Below, in pieces: positions 8,248 to 17,221 of a stretch of 64,000 nucleotides of DNA. Location: positions 124,001 to 188,000 of the forward strand of contig NZ_ATXE01000002.1 of assembly GCF_000421525.1 (NCBI RefSeq), written 5' to 3'. This DNA is from Aestuariimicrobium kwangyangense DSM 21549. GTDB lineage: Bacteria > Actinomycetota > Actinomycetes > Propionibacteriales > Propionibacteriaceae. The position numbers were made by a program, and so were the translations under genes. The notes beneath the pieces were generated by a model. It ran no database searches and was not told the origin of the DNA. It saw only the letters and a list, made by a program, of their open reading frames with translations. How positions within the stretch are numbered: position 1 is the stretch's first letter; every line of letters begins with the position of its first letter.

Positions 8248-9603
8248 GTGACCACCGCAGCCACCACGGGCCATTCGGCCCCGCCGCCCCCCACGGCACT
8301 CGAGCAGGCGCCCCCGTCGTCCGGCAGGAAGATCGCGGCCTGGGCGAGTTGGGACTGGGGGACCCAGCCGTTCAACACGGTCATCACCACGTTCGTGTTC
8401 GCGGTCTACCTGACCTCGAAACCGTTCGGTGACACCAATCACACCTCGCAGGCGCTGTCGGTCTCGACGACCCTCGCGGGGCTGCTGATCGCGTTGCTGG
8501 CTCCCGTGTTGGGGCAGATGTCGGACCGTTCCGGGCGGTTGGTGACGGTGCTCAAATACCTGACCTGGGCGTTGGCGCTCATCTCTGGTTCATTGTTCTT
8601 CGTGGAGCCGCGCCCCTCGCACCTGTGGGTGGGCTTGTCGTTGTTGGCGGTCGGTTCCATCGTCGCCGAGATCGCGGGGGTCAACTACAACGCCACCATC
8701 GAGCAGGTCGCCACCCCCTCCAATGTGGGACGGGTCTCGGGCTTCGGATGGGGCGCGGGTTACCTCGGCGGCATCCTGGTGCTGCTGCTGATCTACTTCG
8801 CCTTCATCGGCCCGGAGGTCGGCCTGTTCGGTGTGACCGGCGCCAACGGTCTCGACATCAGGGTCTCGATGCTCGTGTGCATGGTCTGGACCCTGGTGTT
8901 CACCATCCCGGCGTTCGTGGTGCTGAAGGACCAGCCGGCGCAGCCGGGTGGGCGAGAGTCGCTGGTGCGCTCCTACGTGTTGCTCTGGCGCACCGTGAGG
9001 AGACTGTGGCGCACCTCCCCGCACACCGTCTACTTCCTGCTGGCCTCGGCCCTGTTCCGGGACGGGCTCGCCGGCGTGTTCGCGTTCGGCGCGGTCATCG
9101 CGACCGGCACCTTCGGATTCAGCGCCGGCTCGGTGATCATCTTCGGTGCAGCCGCCTCGGTCGTCGCCGGCCTGTCGGCCATGCTGGCCGGTCTGCTGGA
9201 TGACCGGCTCGGCCCCAAGGTGGTGATCATGACCTCGCTGGTGGGGCTCGTGATCACCGGCCTGGTCGTCTTCCTCTTCCACGACCGGGGGGCAGGCGTC
9301 TTCTGGGCCGCCGGTCTGGTGATGTGCATGTTCGTGGGGCCGGCGCAGTCGTCCTCCCGCAGTTTCCTGGCGAGGCTCATCCCGGAGGGGAAGTCCGGTG
9401 AGATCTTCGGTCTCTACGCGACCACCGGACGCGTCGTCAGCTTCCTGTCACCGGCCATGTTCGGACTGGCGATCACGCTGGGGGCGGCCCTGACCAAGGC
9501 GGAGAACACGCAGTACTGGGGCATCCTGGGCATCGTGGTCGTGCTGGCGGCCGGGCTGGCCGTGATGGCGCCCGTCAAGGAGCACACCCACCACACGCTG
9601 TGA
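8248..9603 (+). CDS. MFS transporter, UMF1 (Atg22-like) family
   Basis: 451 aa with about 12 hydrophobic helices. The opening segment WASWDWGTQPFNTVITTF after a Pro/Ala-rich cytoplasmic tail is typical of the UMF1 group of major facilitator proteins, and the MSDRSGR loop after helix 2 is the usual MFS signature region. Substrate is unknown; efflux of a small metabolite is an inference from the family. It follows parE by 16 bases but has its own -10 element, and ends before a clear hairpin terminator. Confidence 0.88.
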   Translation: MTTAATTGHSAPPPPTALEQAPPSSGRKIAAWASWDWGTQPFNTVITTFVFAVYLTSKPFGDTNHTSQALSVSTTLAGLLIALLAPVLGQMSDRSGRLVTVLKYLTWALALISGSLFFVEPRPSHLWVGLSLLAVGSIVAEIAGVNYNATIEQVATPSNVGRVSGFGWGAGYLGGILVLLLIYFAFIGPEVGLFGVTGANGLDIRVSMLVCMVWTLVFTIPAFVVLKDQPAQPGGRESLVRSYVLLWRTVRRLWRTSPHTVYFLLASALFRDGLAGVFAFGAVIATGTFGFSAGSVIIFGAAASVVAGLSAMLAGLLDDRLGPKVVIMTSLVGLVITGLVVFLFHDRGAGVFWAAGLVMCMFVGPAQSSSRSFLARLIPEGKSGEIFGLYATTGRVVSFLSPAMFGLAITLGAALTKAENTQYWGILGIVVVLAAGLAVMAPVKEHTHHTL

Positions 9604-9613
9604 CGCCATCGGT

Positions 9614-9636
9614 GGGCCCACGGCATCCGTGGGCCC
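9614..9636. terminator. Hairpin terminator between convergent genes
   Basis: Perfect 10-bp inverted repeat GGGCCCACGG with a 3-base loop, 10 bases after the MFS stop and 20 bases before the end of the convergent carbonic anhydrase gene. Confidence 0.72.
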
Positions 9637-9656
9637 TCCGGGCGGGGTCGTCCAGG

Positions 9657-10151
9657 TCAGTGCAGCTGGGTCAGTAAACCGGAGTCGACGTCGTAGAGGA
9701 AGCCACCCACTTGGGCGCGTCCATCGATCAGCGGGTGCGAGGTCAGCAGGCGCACGTCGAAGTCGAGCGTGCGCTCCTGGTCGGGGTTGGCACCCAAGGT
9801 CATACCGCGGATGTCGACCCTGTTCTGGGCGAGGATCCGCTCGGCGATGTCGGCATCGGTGCCCGAGGCCATCGCGCAGCGAGTGTGCGGCACCACCATG
9901 ATGCGGTCGACGTTCAGCACGTGCACGCCGAGGATGCAGCCGATCAGGGCGTCGGGGGTGATGCGTCCGCCGGGGGTGCGCAGGATCTTGGCGTCACCGA
10001 GCTTCAGGCCGAGCATCGCCAGCGGTTCGATGCGGGAGTCCATGCAGGTGACGACGGCGACACCGGCGCGGGCGATGCCGTCGAACCCGCCGTCGCTGAA
10101 GCCCTGGGCGTAGGACTGGTTGGCTGCGAGCAGATCATCGAAGTCAGACAT
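9657..10151 (-). CDS. Beta-class carbonic anhydrase
   Basis: 164 aa, close in size to M. tuberculosis Rv1284. It hydrates CO2 to bicarbonate in the cytoplasm. Zinc ligands are visible as Cys36 in CMDSR and His89/Cys92 in PHTRC; the Asp38-Arg40 dyad of the CMDSR motif is intact, and a GGRITPDAL segment follows as expected. The ATG at 10151 begins the family-typical N-terminus; the frame upstream is low-quality sequence. Confidence 0.92.
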   Translation of the reverse strand: MSDFDDLLAANQSYAQGFSDGGFDGIARAGVAVVTCMDSRIEPLAMLGLKLGDAKILRTPGGRITPDALIGCILGVHVLNVDRIMVVPHTRCAMASGTDADIAERILAQNRVDIRGMTLGANPDQERTLDFDVRLLTSHPLIDGRAQVGGFLYDVDSGLLTQLH

Positions 10152-10239
10152 GCCTGCCACTGTAGGGCCGTCGGGGCGCCTCGGTCGGGCGGTCCGCGGA
10201 GCGTTCTGCGGATCCGAGACCACCGCTCGGGGTGCCGGT

Positions 10240-10321
10240 GGACCCGGAAAGTCGTCACCAGTCCGCCGCAACCAGCCCATCAGGGGCGGAGCAGGGGATC
10301 TGGTGACGAGTTTCCGGGTCC
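10240..10321. repeat. Long inverted repeat in intergenic DNA
   Basis: Two 21-base arms (10240-10260 and 10301-10321) are complementary at 20 of 21 positions and flank a 40-base G/C-rich spacer. The arms read GGACCCGGAAAGTCG... and ...TTTCCGGGTCC. It lies between two minus-strand genes, downstream of the oxidoreductase (ends 10360) and upstream of carbonic anhydrase. It could be a terminator with a large loop, a protein-binding site or a remnant of a small mobile repeat. Confidence 0.6.
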
Positions 10322-10359
10322 TGGCCACGAGTGCACCCGGCCACAGGCCAGTTCGCGGG

Positions 10360-11580
10360 TCAGCGTGCCGGTGTGGTGACGTCCACGATCGGCAGCGGGC
10401 AGGCACCGAACTGCGGCACGGGCAGGCGGGCGCCAGCCTGGCGCACGGAGTCCCAGGCGACGATGCCGCCGAGGTTGATCCGAGCGGCATTCCAGGCGTT
10501 CAGCGGCGGCTGCAGCCCCGACTTCACGGCGCGGACGAAGTCGTCGGCCAGGTAGTGGTGTGCACCGTTGTGGCCGTTGTGCGCGCCGTCGTACTCCACC
10601 GGGAGGCGGTTGCGGTCATGCACGCGTGCCACACCCGAGGCGAACGACTCCACCAGCGCGGGGTCGATGCCCTGCAGTTCCTCGGCGGACAGGTCGGCCC
10701 TGCCGATGCGCAGGTCTTCGGTGAGGTCGATGGTCTCGTCCCGGGAGTAGAACTTGTTCACCCGCGCCCCCTGGTCGAACATGCCGTCGGTGCCGTACCA
10801 GCGGTGGGTCGACTCGTCGATCTGCCCGGCCATGCCGACACGTCGGAACTCGTTGATGCGCACCATGCCACCGTCGGAGAGTTCGATCAGCGCTGACATG
10901 TTCGACATGTCGTTGCCGAACATCGACACGTCCTTGTCGAAGACACCGTCGCCGCGGTTGTCGACCACGCCGAGGGCGCTCACACTCACCGGCACCGCGT
11001 CGGGCCACGCACCGAGCACGCCGCCCGTGGAGTGGGTCGGGTAGAGCATGGGCGGGTAGGAGGCCGTCGACTTCCACTGGTCGCCGCCGGAGTACTGGTA
11101 GGCGGCGTAGAAGCCGTGGTCCATGTCGTGGACGTAGTCGCCCTCGCCGTAGAACAGGCGGCCGAACTTGCCCTCTGCCTGCGCCTGACGGGCCCAGATG
11201 ACCTGGGGGTAGTACCAGTGGGTCTCACCGAGCATGTAGACCTTGCCCGTGTCGAGCACCGCCTGGATGATGTCGGCGATCTCGTCGGTACGCGTGGCCA
11301 TGGGGACGGCGGAGTAGACGTGCTTGCCCGCCCGCAGGGCCTGGATGGCTTGCGGGGCGTGGGTCCACCGCTGGGTCAGCAGGGCGACCGCGTCGAGGTC
11401 CGACTCGAGCATCGCCTCGAAACTGGGGTAGGTACCGGCCAGACCGTACTTCTTCGCCAGGTTCTCGGCCCGCTCGGGGACAACGTCGGTGATCCAGACC
11501 TCGTCCACGTCGGGGTGCAACTGCCACAGACCCGTGAAGCTGGGGGAGAACTGGCCGGCGCCGACCATGCCGATCTTCAT
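10360..11580 (-). CDS. Gfo/Idh/MocA family NAD(P)-dependent oxidoreductase
   Basis: 406 aa. An N-terminal Rossmann fold (MKIGMVGAGQFSPSF) is followed by the substrate/oligomer domain that ends with DDFVRAVKSG. Family members oxidise or reduce sugars, inositols and their derivatives. The canonical EKP motif after AGKHV, whose lysine is catalytic in most members, reads AVP here, so this may be a divergent subfamily with altered chemistry. The ATG at 11580 has GAAAGGA upstream. It appears to be a single-gene unit; a sugar substrate is inferred from family only. Confidence 0.87.
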   Translation of the reverse strand: MKIGMVGAGQFSPSFTGLWQLHPDVDEVWITDVVPERAENLAKKYGLAGTYPSFEAMLESDLDAVALLTQRWTHAPQAIQALRAGKHVYSAVPMATRTDEIADIIQAVLDTGKVYMLGETHWYYPQVIWARQAQAEGKFGRLFYGEGDYVHDMDHGFYAAYQYSGGDQWKSTASYPPMLYPTHSTGGVLGAWPDAVPVSVSALGVVDNRGDGVFDKDVSMFGNDMSNMSALIELSDGGMVRINEFRRVGMAGQIDESTHRWYGTDGMFDQGARVNKFYSRDETIDLTEDLRIGRADLSAEELQGIDPALVESFASGVARVHDRNRLPVEYDGAHNGHNGAHHYLADDFVRAVKSGLQPPLNAWNAARINLGGIVAWDSVRQAGARLPVPQFGACPLPIVDVTTPAR

Positions 11581-11694
11581 CGATCGTTCCTTTCAGGGAG
11601 ACTGACTCCGCTGGGGGATGGGGATGTGACACCAGTCAATCGGGCGCGGCCGCCCTCCATCAACTGCGTTGCACCTCCGCCGACCGATCGAGGC

Positions 11695-14235
11695 TCAGAA
11701 CAGCGTTTCGTCCTCGTCGACAACCCCTTCGTCCATCGGCTCGGGTTCGTCCGCCGACGAGGGGGCCGTCGACACGCTGCCGGCGTCGGCCGGGGGAGTC
11801 ACGAAGTGGCGCGACCCGACACCGGCGACGGGCTGACTGAGCGGGACTCCCGACCCGTCCCGCTTGCCGGTGGCCGGGGGCAGGTCGACGGGGGATCCCG
11901 AACTGGCTGACGCCACCACCGGCGAAGCGCCGACCCAGGCGAGCAGCAGGGTGTCCTCGCCCTTCAGGAACCGGTGGGCGCGGACGCCACCGGTGCCCCT
12001 TCCCTTGGCGGGGTACTCCTCGAAGGCAGTGATCTTCGCCGAGCCGCTCTGCGTGCCCGCCGGTGACGCGGAGGTGCCGGAGACGGTGACCACCTGCGCT
12101 CCCTGCGCCGGGGCGATCCCGAACCACAGGGCGCTGTCGCCGGCCCCGAGCTTGATCCCGGCGACCCCACCGCCTGCTCGTCCCTGCGGACGGACGGCGC
12201 TGGCGGGGAAATGGAGCAGCTGCCCCTGGGCGGTGACGAAGACCAACTCGACATCGTCGGCGGGCAGTTCCGCCGCCCCGACCAGGCGGTCACCCGCGTC
12301 GAGACGGATCACCTCCCACGAGTCGCGGGCCAGCACGTCGGCGTTGACGCGCTTGACCACCCCGGCGCTGGTGCCGAGGGCCAACCCCAATGAGTCGGGG
12401 GACAGGGTGGTCAGCGCCAACGGACGTTCGTCCTTCTCGAGGGCGACCAGTTCGGTCAGCCGTGACCCACCACGAAGGTGCGGGGCGTTCGCCGTGACGG
12501 GGACGGTGGGCAGTTCGATGGCGCGCGCCTTGACCAGTCGGCCCGCGGAGGTGATCACCCCGAATTCCGCGTGGGCGCTGACGCGGACCGCGGAGATGAT
12601 CACGTCGTGGCGCCCCCGCGGACCTGTGCTGGCGGGCGCGTCGCGCTGGTCGAGCCGGGCCAGCAGCCCGGTGGACGAGAGCATCACCCAGCAGGGGTCG
12701 TCGGCGATCTCGAGGGGGGTGGACGAGGCCTTTGCCACGGCTCCGGACCCCTCGAGCAGCACGGTGCGGCGGGGGGTCCCGAACTCGCGGGTGACGGAGT
12801 CGAGGTCGTCGGAGACGACACCGCGCAGCACATGGTCGTTGTCGAGGATCTCGGTGAGGCGCGCGATCCGCGCCCGCAGGTCGTCCCGCTCGGACTCGAG
12901 CCTGATCGACGACAGTCTGGTCAACTGTCGCAACTGCATGTCGAGGATGTGGTTGGCCTGGATCTCCGAGAGCTCGAAGGCCTCGATCAGCCTGGTTCGT
13001 GCCTCGGCCACGTCATCGGAGGAGCGGATGATGGCGATCACGTCGTCGATGTCGACGATCGCCAGCAACAGTCCCTCGACCAGGTGCAACCGGTCCTGGG
13101 CCTTGGCCAGCTGGAACTGGGTGCGCCGTCGCGTGACCTCGAGCCGATGGCCGAGGTAGACCTCGAGCAGTTCCCTGAGACCGAGTGTGCGGGGTTGTCC
13201 CTCGACGAGGGCGACGGCGTTGATGCCGAAGGAGTCCTCGAGCTTGGTCTGCCGGTACAACTGCTCGAGCAGGGCCTCGGGGTTGATGCCGTTCTTGACC
13301 TCGATCACCAGATGCATGCCGCGGGTGAGGTCGGTCAGGTCCTTCACGTCGGCGATGCCCGTCAGCTTCTTCGACTGCACCAGGTTCTTGATCTGTTCGA
13401 TCACCTTCTCGGGCCCGACCATGTAGGGCAGTTCGGTGATCACGATGCCCTTGCGACGGGGTGTGACCTGCTCGATCCTGGCGGTGGCCCGGATGCGGAA
13501 GCTGCCGCGACCGGCGGCGTAGGCGTCCTTGATGCCGTCGAGACCGATGATGGTGCCGCCGGTGGGCATGTCTGGTCCCGGCACGAAACGGATGAGGTCG
13601 TCCAGGGTCGCGTCGGGATGGGCCAGCAGGTGCTTGAGCGCCTGCACCACCTCGACCAGGTTGTGCGGGGGGATGTTGGTGGCCATGCCCACCGCGATCC
13701 CGGTGGTGCCGTTGACCAGCAGGTTCGGGAAGGCGGCCGGCAACACCGACGGTTCGGTCTCCTTGCCGTCGTAGTTCGGACGGAAGTCCACCGTGTCCTC
13801 GTCGAGGCCTGCGGTCATCGCGACCGCCGAGGCGGCCATCCGGCACTCGGTGTAGCGCATGGCGGCGGGGCCGGCGTCGAGCGAGCCGAAGTTCCCGTGG
13901 CCGTCGATCAGGGGCAGGCGCATGGCCCAGGGCTGGGCCGTGCGAACCAGCGCGTCGTAGATCGCGGAGTCGCCGTGCGGGTGCAGCTTGCCCATCACCT
14001 CGCCGACCACGCGCGCCGACTTCACGTGCGCCCGATCGGGTCGGATGCCCATGTCGTCCATCGAGTAGAGGATGCGCCGCTGCACGGGCTTCAGCCCGTC
14101 GCGCGCGTCGGGCAGGGCGCGGGAGTAGATCACGGAGTAGGCGTACTCGAGGAAGCTGGCCTCCATCTCGGCCGAGACGTCGACGTCGATGATCCGTTCG
14201 ACGACCTCTTCGTCGGGTCCGTCCGACTTCGCCAC
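11695..14235 (-). CDS. parC: DNA topoisomerase IV subunit A (cleavage subunit)
   Basis: About 846 aa. The DNA-cleaving tyrosine is in AAMRYTECRM (Tyr128 counting from the chosen GTG). The N-terminus shows YSVIYSRALPDARDGLKPVQ and the tower/coiled-coil region precedes a C-terminal beta-pinwheel that lacks an obvious GyrA box. Start GTG 14235 has GAGGAG at good spacing; the GTG at 14241 touches the Shine-Dalgarno. It pairs with parE at 6120, but the two are on opposite strands about 3.5 kb apart with an unrelated MFS gene, a carbonic anhydrase and an oxidoreductase between them. The acidic tail (DEGVVDEDETLF) is distinctive. Confidence 0.9.
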   Translation of the reverse strand: MAKSDGPDEEVVERIIDVDVSAEMEASFLEYAYSVIYSRALPDARDGLKPVQRRILYSMDDMGIRPDRAHVKSARVVGEVMGKLHPHGDSAIYDALVRTAQPWAMRLPLIDGHGNFGSLDAGPAAMRYTECRMAASAVAMTAGLDEDTVDFRPNYDGKETEPSVLPAAFPNLLVNGTTGIAVGMATNIPPHNLVEVVQALKHLLAHPDATLDDLIRFVPGPDMPTGGTIIGLDGIKDAYAAGRGSFRIRATARIEQVTPRRKGIVITELPYMVGPEKVIEQIKNLVQSKKLTGIADVKDLTDLTRGMHLVIEVKNGINPEALLEQLYRQTKLEDSFGINAVALVEGQPRTLGLRELLEVYLGHRLEVTRRRTQFQLAKAQDRLHLVEGLLLAIVDIDDVIAIIRSSDDVAEARTRLIEAFELSEIQANHILDMQLRQLTRLSSIRLESERDDLRARIARLTEILDNDHVLRGVVSDDLDSVTREFGTPRRTVLLEGSGAVAKASSTPLEIADDPCWVMLSSTGLLARLDQRDAPASTGPRGRHDVIISAVRVSAHAEFGVITSAGRLVKARAIELPTVPVTANAPHLRGGSRLTELVALEKDERPLALTTLSPDSLGLALGTSAGVVKRVNADVLARDSWEVIRLDAGDRLVGAAELPADDVELVFVTAQGQLLHFPASAVRPQGRAGGGVAGIKLGAGDSALWFGIAPAQGAQVVTVSGTSASPAGTQSGSAKITAFEEYPAKGRGTGGVRAHRFLKGEDTLLLAWVGASPVVASASSGSPVDLPPATGKRDGSGVPLSQPVAGVGSRHFVTPPADAGSVSTAPSSADEPEPMDEGVVDEDETLF

Positions 14236-14338
14236 TCTCACTCCTCACCGGTCACGCCGCGACCTCCGCGGCGCACGACCCCTCATTGTCCCGCGCTGCG
14301 GGCACGCTGGGCACCGTACACGCCGCCCACGGTGGGTT

Positions 14339-15382
14339 TCACCCCTGGGCCAGCACCTCGGTGAGCTTCGGTGAGAGGTCGTCCCCGTCGGCCCCGCGGA
14401 TCTCGGGCGGCGCGTCGGGCTGCCACTGCAGGTGGTCGTCGTCGTGCAGCACGGTGGCCGTGCCGTGTGCCAGCACCTGCTGGGCCTGGGTGAGCTGACG
14501 GATCGCGATGGCGCGGACGTGTTCGGGCTGCAGATTGGCGAACTCGCTGTAGAGGGAGGGGTCGTGCTGCCCGTCATCGCCGAACATGACCCATCTGACC
14601 TTGGGCAGGTCGCGGGCCAGTTCACGCAGGGCGATGCGCTTGTGGTCGGGGCCCGAGCGGAACCAACCGGTGTTGGTGGGCCCCCAGTCGGTCAGCAGCA
14701 GGGGGCCCAGCGGCAGACCGTGGCGCTTGAAGAACCGCTGCAGGAAGGGATAGGTGTTCCAGGCGCCGGTCGACACGTAGATGATCGGCGCACCGGGATG
14801 CTCGGCCAGCAGGCGCTGGTAGAGCCTGGCCATGCCCGGCACCGGTTCGCGTGCCTGTTCGGTGACCACGAGACTGTTCCAGGCGGCGATGAAGGGGCGC
14901 GGGAGCCAGGTCGAGATGACCGTGTCGTCGATGTCGGAGATGAGTCCGAAGTCCGTCTCGTCCGAGACCACGTGGACCGGCGCCTGGACCAGGTGCGAGT
15001 CGGGCGTGCGCAGGTCGATGTGCTGCAGCCCCGCGGGCAGTCCGGGGTTCTTGATGCGCACGTCGATGTGCCCGGTGCGGTCCGCCTGGATCTCGAGGGT
15101 CTGGTCCATGCTGGTGACGCTGACGGTGGCCAACGGGATGGGCACCGCCATGAAGTTGCGCCAACCACGCTGGCTGAGGAACTTGTCGGCCGCGCGGAGC
15201 AGGTCGGTGTGGGGGTTGCGGGGGGTCAGCACCACCCGGCCCAGGATGCGCAACTGGTCGGTCGACCCGTACCCCGTGTACGGGGTGATCGTCTCGACCC
15301 ACCCACGCTTGCGCAGGCGGGCCACGATCCGTCGGATCATGACCTCTTCAGCGCGGGCGCCGATGAAGGGGCGGTTGCTCAT
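14339..15382 (-). CDS. App1-type phosphatidate phosphatase domain protein (DUF2183)
   Basis: 347 aa. The DUF2183 catalytic region carries the HAD-like DIDDTV motif in ISDIDDTVISTW, followed by YVSTGAWNTYPFL and VMFGDDGQHDP. In yeast App1 this domain is a magnesium-dependent phosphatidate phosphatase; the bacterial substrate is not established. The N-terminal half (PYTGYG..., then a beta-rich segment) matches the usual actinobacterial architecture. ATG 15382 is preferred; a GTG at 15421 would add 13 residues. It is divergent from the DUF5998 operon with only 55 bases between. Confidence 0.85.
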   Translation of the reverse strand: MSNRPFIGARAEEVMIRRIVARLRKRGWVETITPYTGYGSTDQLRILGRVVLTPRNPHTDLLRAADKFLSQRGWRNFMAVPIPLATVSVTSMDQTLEIQADRTGHIDVRIKNPGLPAGLQHIDLRTPDSHLVQAPVHVVSDETDFGLISDIDDTVISTWLPRPFIAAWNSLVVTEQAREPVPGMARLYQRLLAEHPGAPIIYVSTGAWNTYPFLQRFFKRHGLPLGPLLLTDWGPTNTGWFRSGPDHKRIALRELARDLPKVRWVMFGDDGQHDPSLYSEFANLQPEHVRAIAIRQLTQAQQVLAHGTATVLHDDDHLQWQPDAPPEIRGADGDDLSPKLTEVLAQG

Positions 15383-15437
15383 GAGCAGCACCCTAGCCAA
15401 CTCGGTGTCGCGGGCCCGCAAGTGTCAAGATGGGCGG

Positions 15438-16028
15438 GTGGATTCTGCAGCGAACGCGTTGACCCCGGCACTGCGGGCACAGATCTTCGACGCCGGCTAC
15501 TACCCCGAGGTGGTGTCGGACGCCGTTGCGCGAGCGATCGGTGACGATGCGGTGCTGGCCCATCTCGTCCACCACGAGGCCACCTTCACCTCCGAGGAGG
15601 TGCTCCGTCACCTCACCGTGCTGGTGCTCACCGAGGCGCGACTGATCGTGGGGCACACCGACGAGCAGAGCGATCGTCCTGACCAGGGGGCGACGGCCAT
15701 CACGTCGACCGAGGTGATCCCGCTGCGGCAGGTGTCGGCGGTGTCGCTCACGCGGGTGATCCAGAATCCCAGTCGCTTCAAGGTCGCCGAGGAGGCGCAT
15801 CGCTCCGTCGTCGAGACCTGGTTGACCCTGGGTTGGGGAACGATGCGGCGCGTCGACCTCGAGCCGGCGGGATGCGCCGACCCCGAGTGCGATGCCGACC
15901 ACGGGTTCAGCGGAACGCTCGTCAACGACGACATCACGGTGCGGATGAGTCCGACCGCCGACGGGGTCGAGAAGGTCGCCGAACTCGTCGAGTTCGGTAC
16001 CCGACTGCAGCGGGCCGTCGGTCGATGA
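15438..16028 (+). CDS. DUF5998 family protein
   Basis: 196-aa protein without membrane segments, rich in Val/Ala/Glu, with a Cys-containing stretch (GCADPECDADHG) late in the sequence. I recognise it as the actinobacterial DUF5998 family, which commonly precedes the phosphodiesterase and thymidine kinase genes, as here. No function is known. CAAGAT six bases before the GTG could be a -10 for a leaderless transcript. Its stop overlaps the next start (ATGA). Confidence 0.75.
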   Translation: MDSAANALTPALRAQIFDAGYYPEVVSDAVARAIGDDAVLAHLVHHEATFTSEEVLRHLTVLVLTEARLIVGHTDEQSDRPDQGATAITSTEVIPLRQVSAVSLTRVIQNPSRFKVAEEAHRSVVETWLTLGWGTMRRVDLEPAGCADPECDADHGFSGTLVNDDITVRMSPTADGVEKVAELVEFGTRLQRAVGR

Positions 16029-17221
16029 CCGCTGCTGCACAACACCGCGACCTGTTGGCTGAAGCCGCGGCGGGCCAGTTGGTCCTGCCCGCCTACGGGC
16101 GCGCCTCGCTGACCGATGTCCTGCCCTCGGTGGCCGCCGCCATGGGAGTGACGGGCCAGGCCGACGTGCTGGGGCTACCCCCGGCGAAGCGCTACGTCGT
16201 CGCCCTCGTCGACGGGCTGGGCTGGTCGATCACCCGTTCGGCCCTGGGCCATGCCCGTTGGCTGGGCAAGCGGTTCGCACAGGCTCGCCCGGTGACTGTC
16301 GGGGCCCCTTCGACCACCGCCACCTCGCTGACCTCGCTGGGTTCGGGACTCGTGCCGGGCGCCCACGGCATCGTGGGGTACATGTTTCGCCCCGAGGTGG
16401 GCCGTCCCGTGATGAACGCGCTCACCTGGGACTCCGACGTCGACCCCCACCACCTGCAGCCGCACCCCACAGTCCTCGAGCGTCTGCACGACGAGGGAGT
16501 GGCAGTGGCTCGGGTGATGCCAGCCCGTCACCAGGGCTCCGGACTGACCGAATCGGGTCTGCGTGGGGGCGAGTTCATCGGCATCCGTCACGAGGACGAC
16601 CTGGAGTCGCGCACCCAGCGCACGGTCTCTGCCAGTCGCTCCAGCGACCGCAGCCTGGTCTACGTCTATGACCGATCGGTCGACCACACCGGTCACGGTC
16701 AGGGAGTCGGGAGCGAGGCCTGGTTGATCGCGCTGGAGAGCACCGACGCGTGGCTCGCCGACCTGCGCGCCCGACTCGACGATGACACCTGTCTGGTCGT
16801 CACCGGCGACCACGGCATGGTCGACGTGCCCTTCGAGAACCGCCTGTGCTTCGAGGAGGAGCCCGAACTGCAACGAGGGGTCGACGATCTGGCCGGTGAG
16901 GCCAGACTCCGTCAGCTCTACACCGACGAACCCGAGGCGGTGGCGAGGCGCTGGTCGTCCGTGCTCGGTGAACGGGCCTGGGTGCGAACCCGTGAGGAGG
17001 CCATCGCGGAAGGGTGGTTCGGGGCGGTGGACGACACCGTGGTCGACCGGATCGGTGACGTGCTGGTCGCCGCCCGGGATCGGTGGGCCGTGATGAGCAC
17101 GACGCTTCCCGGCGAGTTCACCCTGGTCGGCATGCACGGTTCGTTGACCGGTGACGAGATGGTGGTGCCGCTCCTGGTTGACCATCCCGCCACGTCGAAC
17201 GGGGCAGCGGCCCGTGGCTGA
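16025..17221 (+). CDS. Alkaline-phosphatase-superfamily nucleotide pyrophosphatase/phosphodiesterase
   Basis: 398 aa. Two-metal site residues of the superfamily can be seen: Asp in VALVDGLGWS, nucleophilic Thr in GAPSTTATSLTSL, Asp/His in DRSVDHTGHG and Asp-His in VTGDHGMVD. It probably hydrolyses phosphodiester or pyrophosphate bonds of nucleotides or related compounds. No signal peptide is visible, so it is probably cytoplasmic. The start overlaps DUF5998 by four bases and the end overlaps tdk by eight, so the four genes 15438-18718 form one translationally coupled operon. Confidence 0.86.
   Translation: MTAAAQHRDLLAEAAAGQLVLPAYGRASLTDVLPSVAAAMGVTGQADVLGLPPAKRYVVALVDGLGWSITRSALGHARWLGKRFAQARPVTVGAPSTTATSLTSLGSGLVPGAHGIVGYMFRPEVGRPVMNALTWDSDVDPHHLQPHPTVLERLHDEGVAVARVMPARHQGSGLTESGLRGGEFIGIRHEDDLESRTQRTVSASRSSDRSLVYVYDRSVDHTGHGQGVGSEAWLIALESTDAWLADLRARLDDDTCLVVTGDHGMVDVPFENRLCFEEEPELQRGVDDLAGEARLRQLYTDEPEAVARRWSSVLGERAWVRTREEAIAEGWFGAVDDTVVDRIGDVLVAARDRWAVMSTTLPGEFTLVGMHGSLTGDEMVVPLLVDHPATSNGAAARG

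Noticed and set aside
12478-14364. 628-codon plus-strand open frame opposite parC
   Set aside because: Antisense to conserved topoisomerase sequence, low-complexity Val/Gly/Asp/Glu composition, no start signal.
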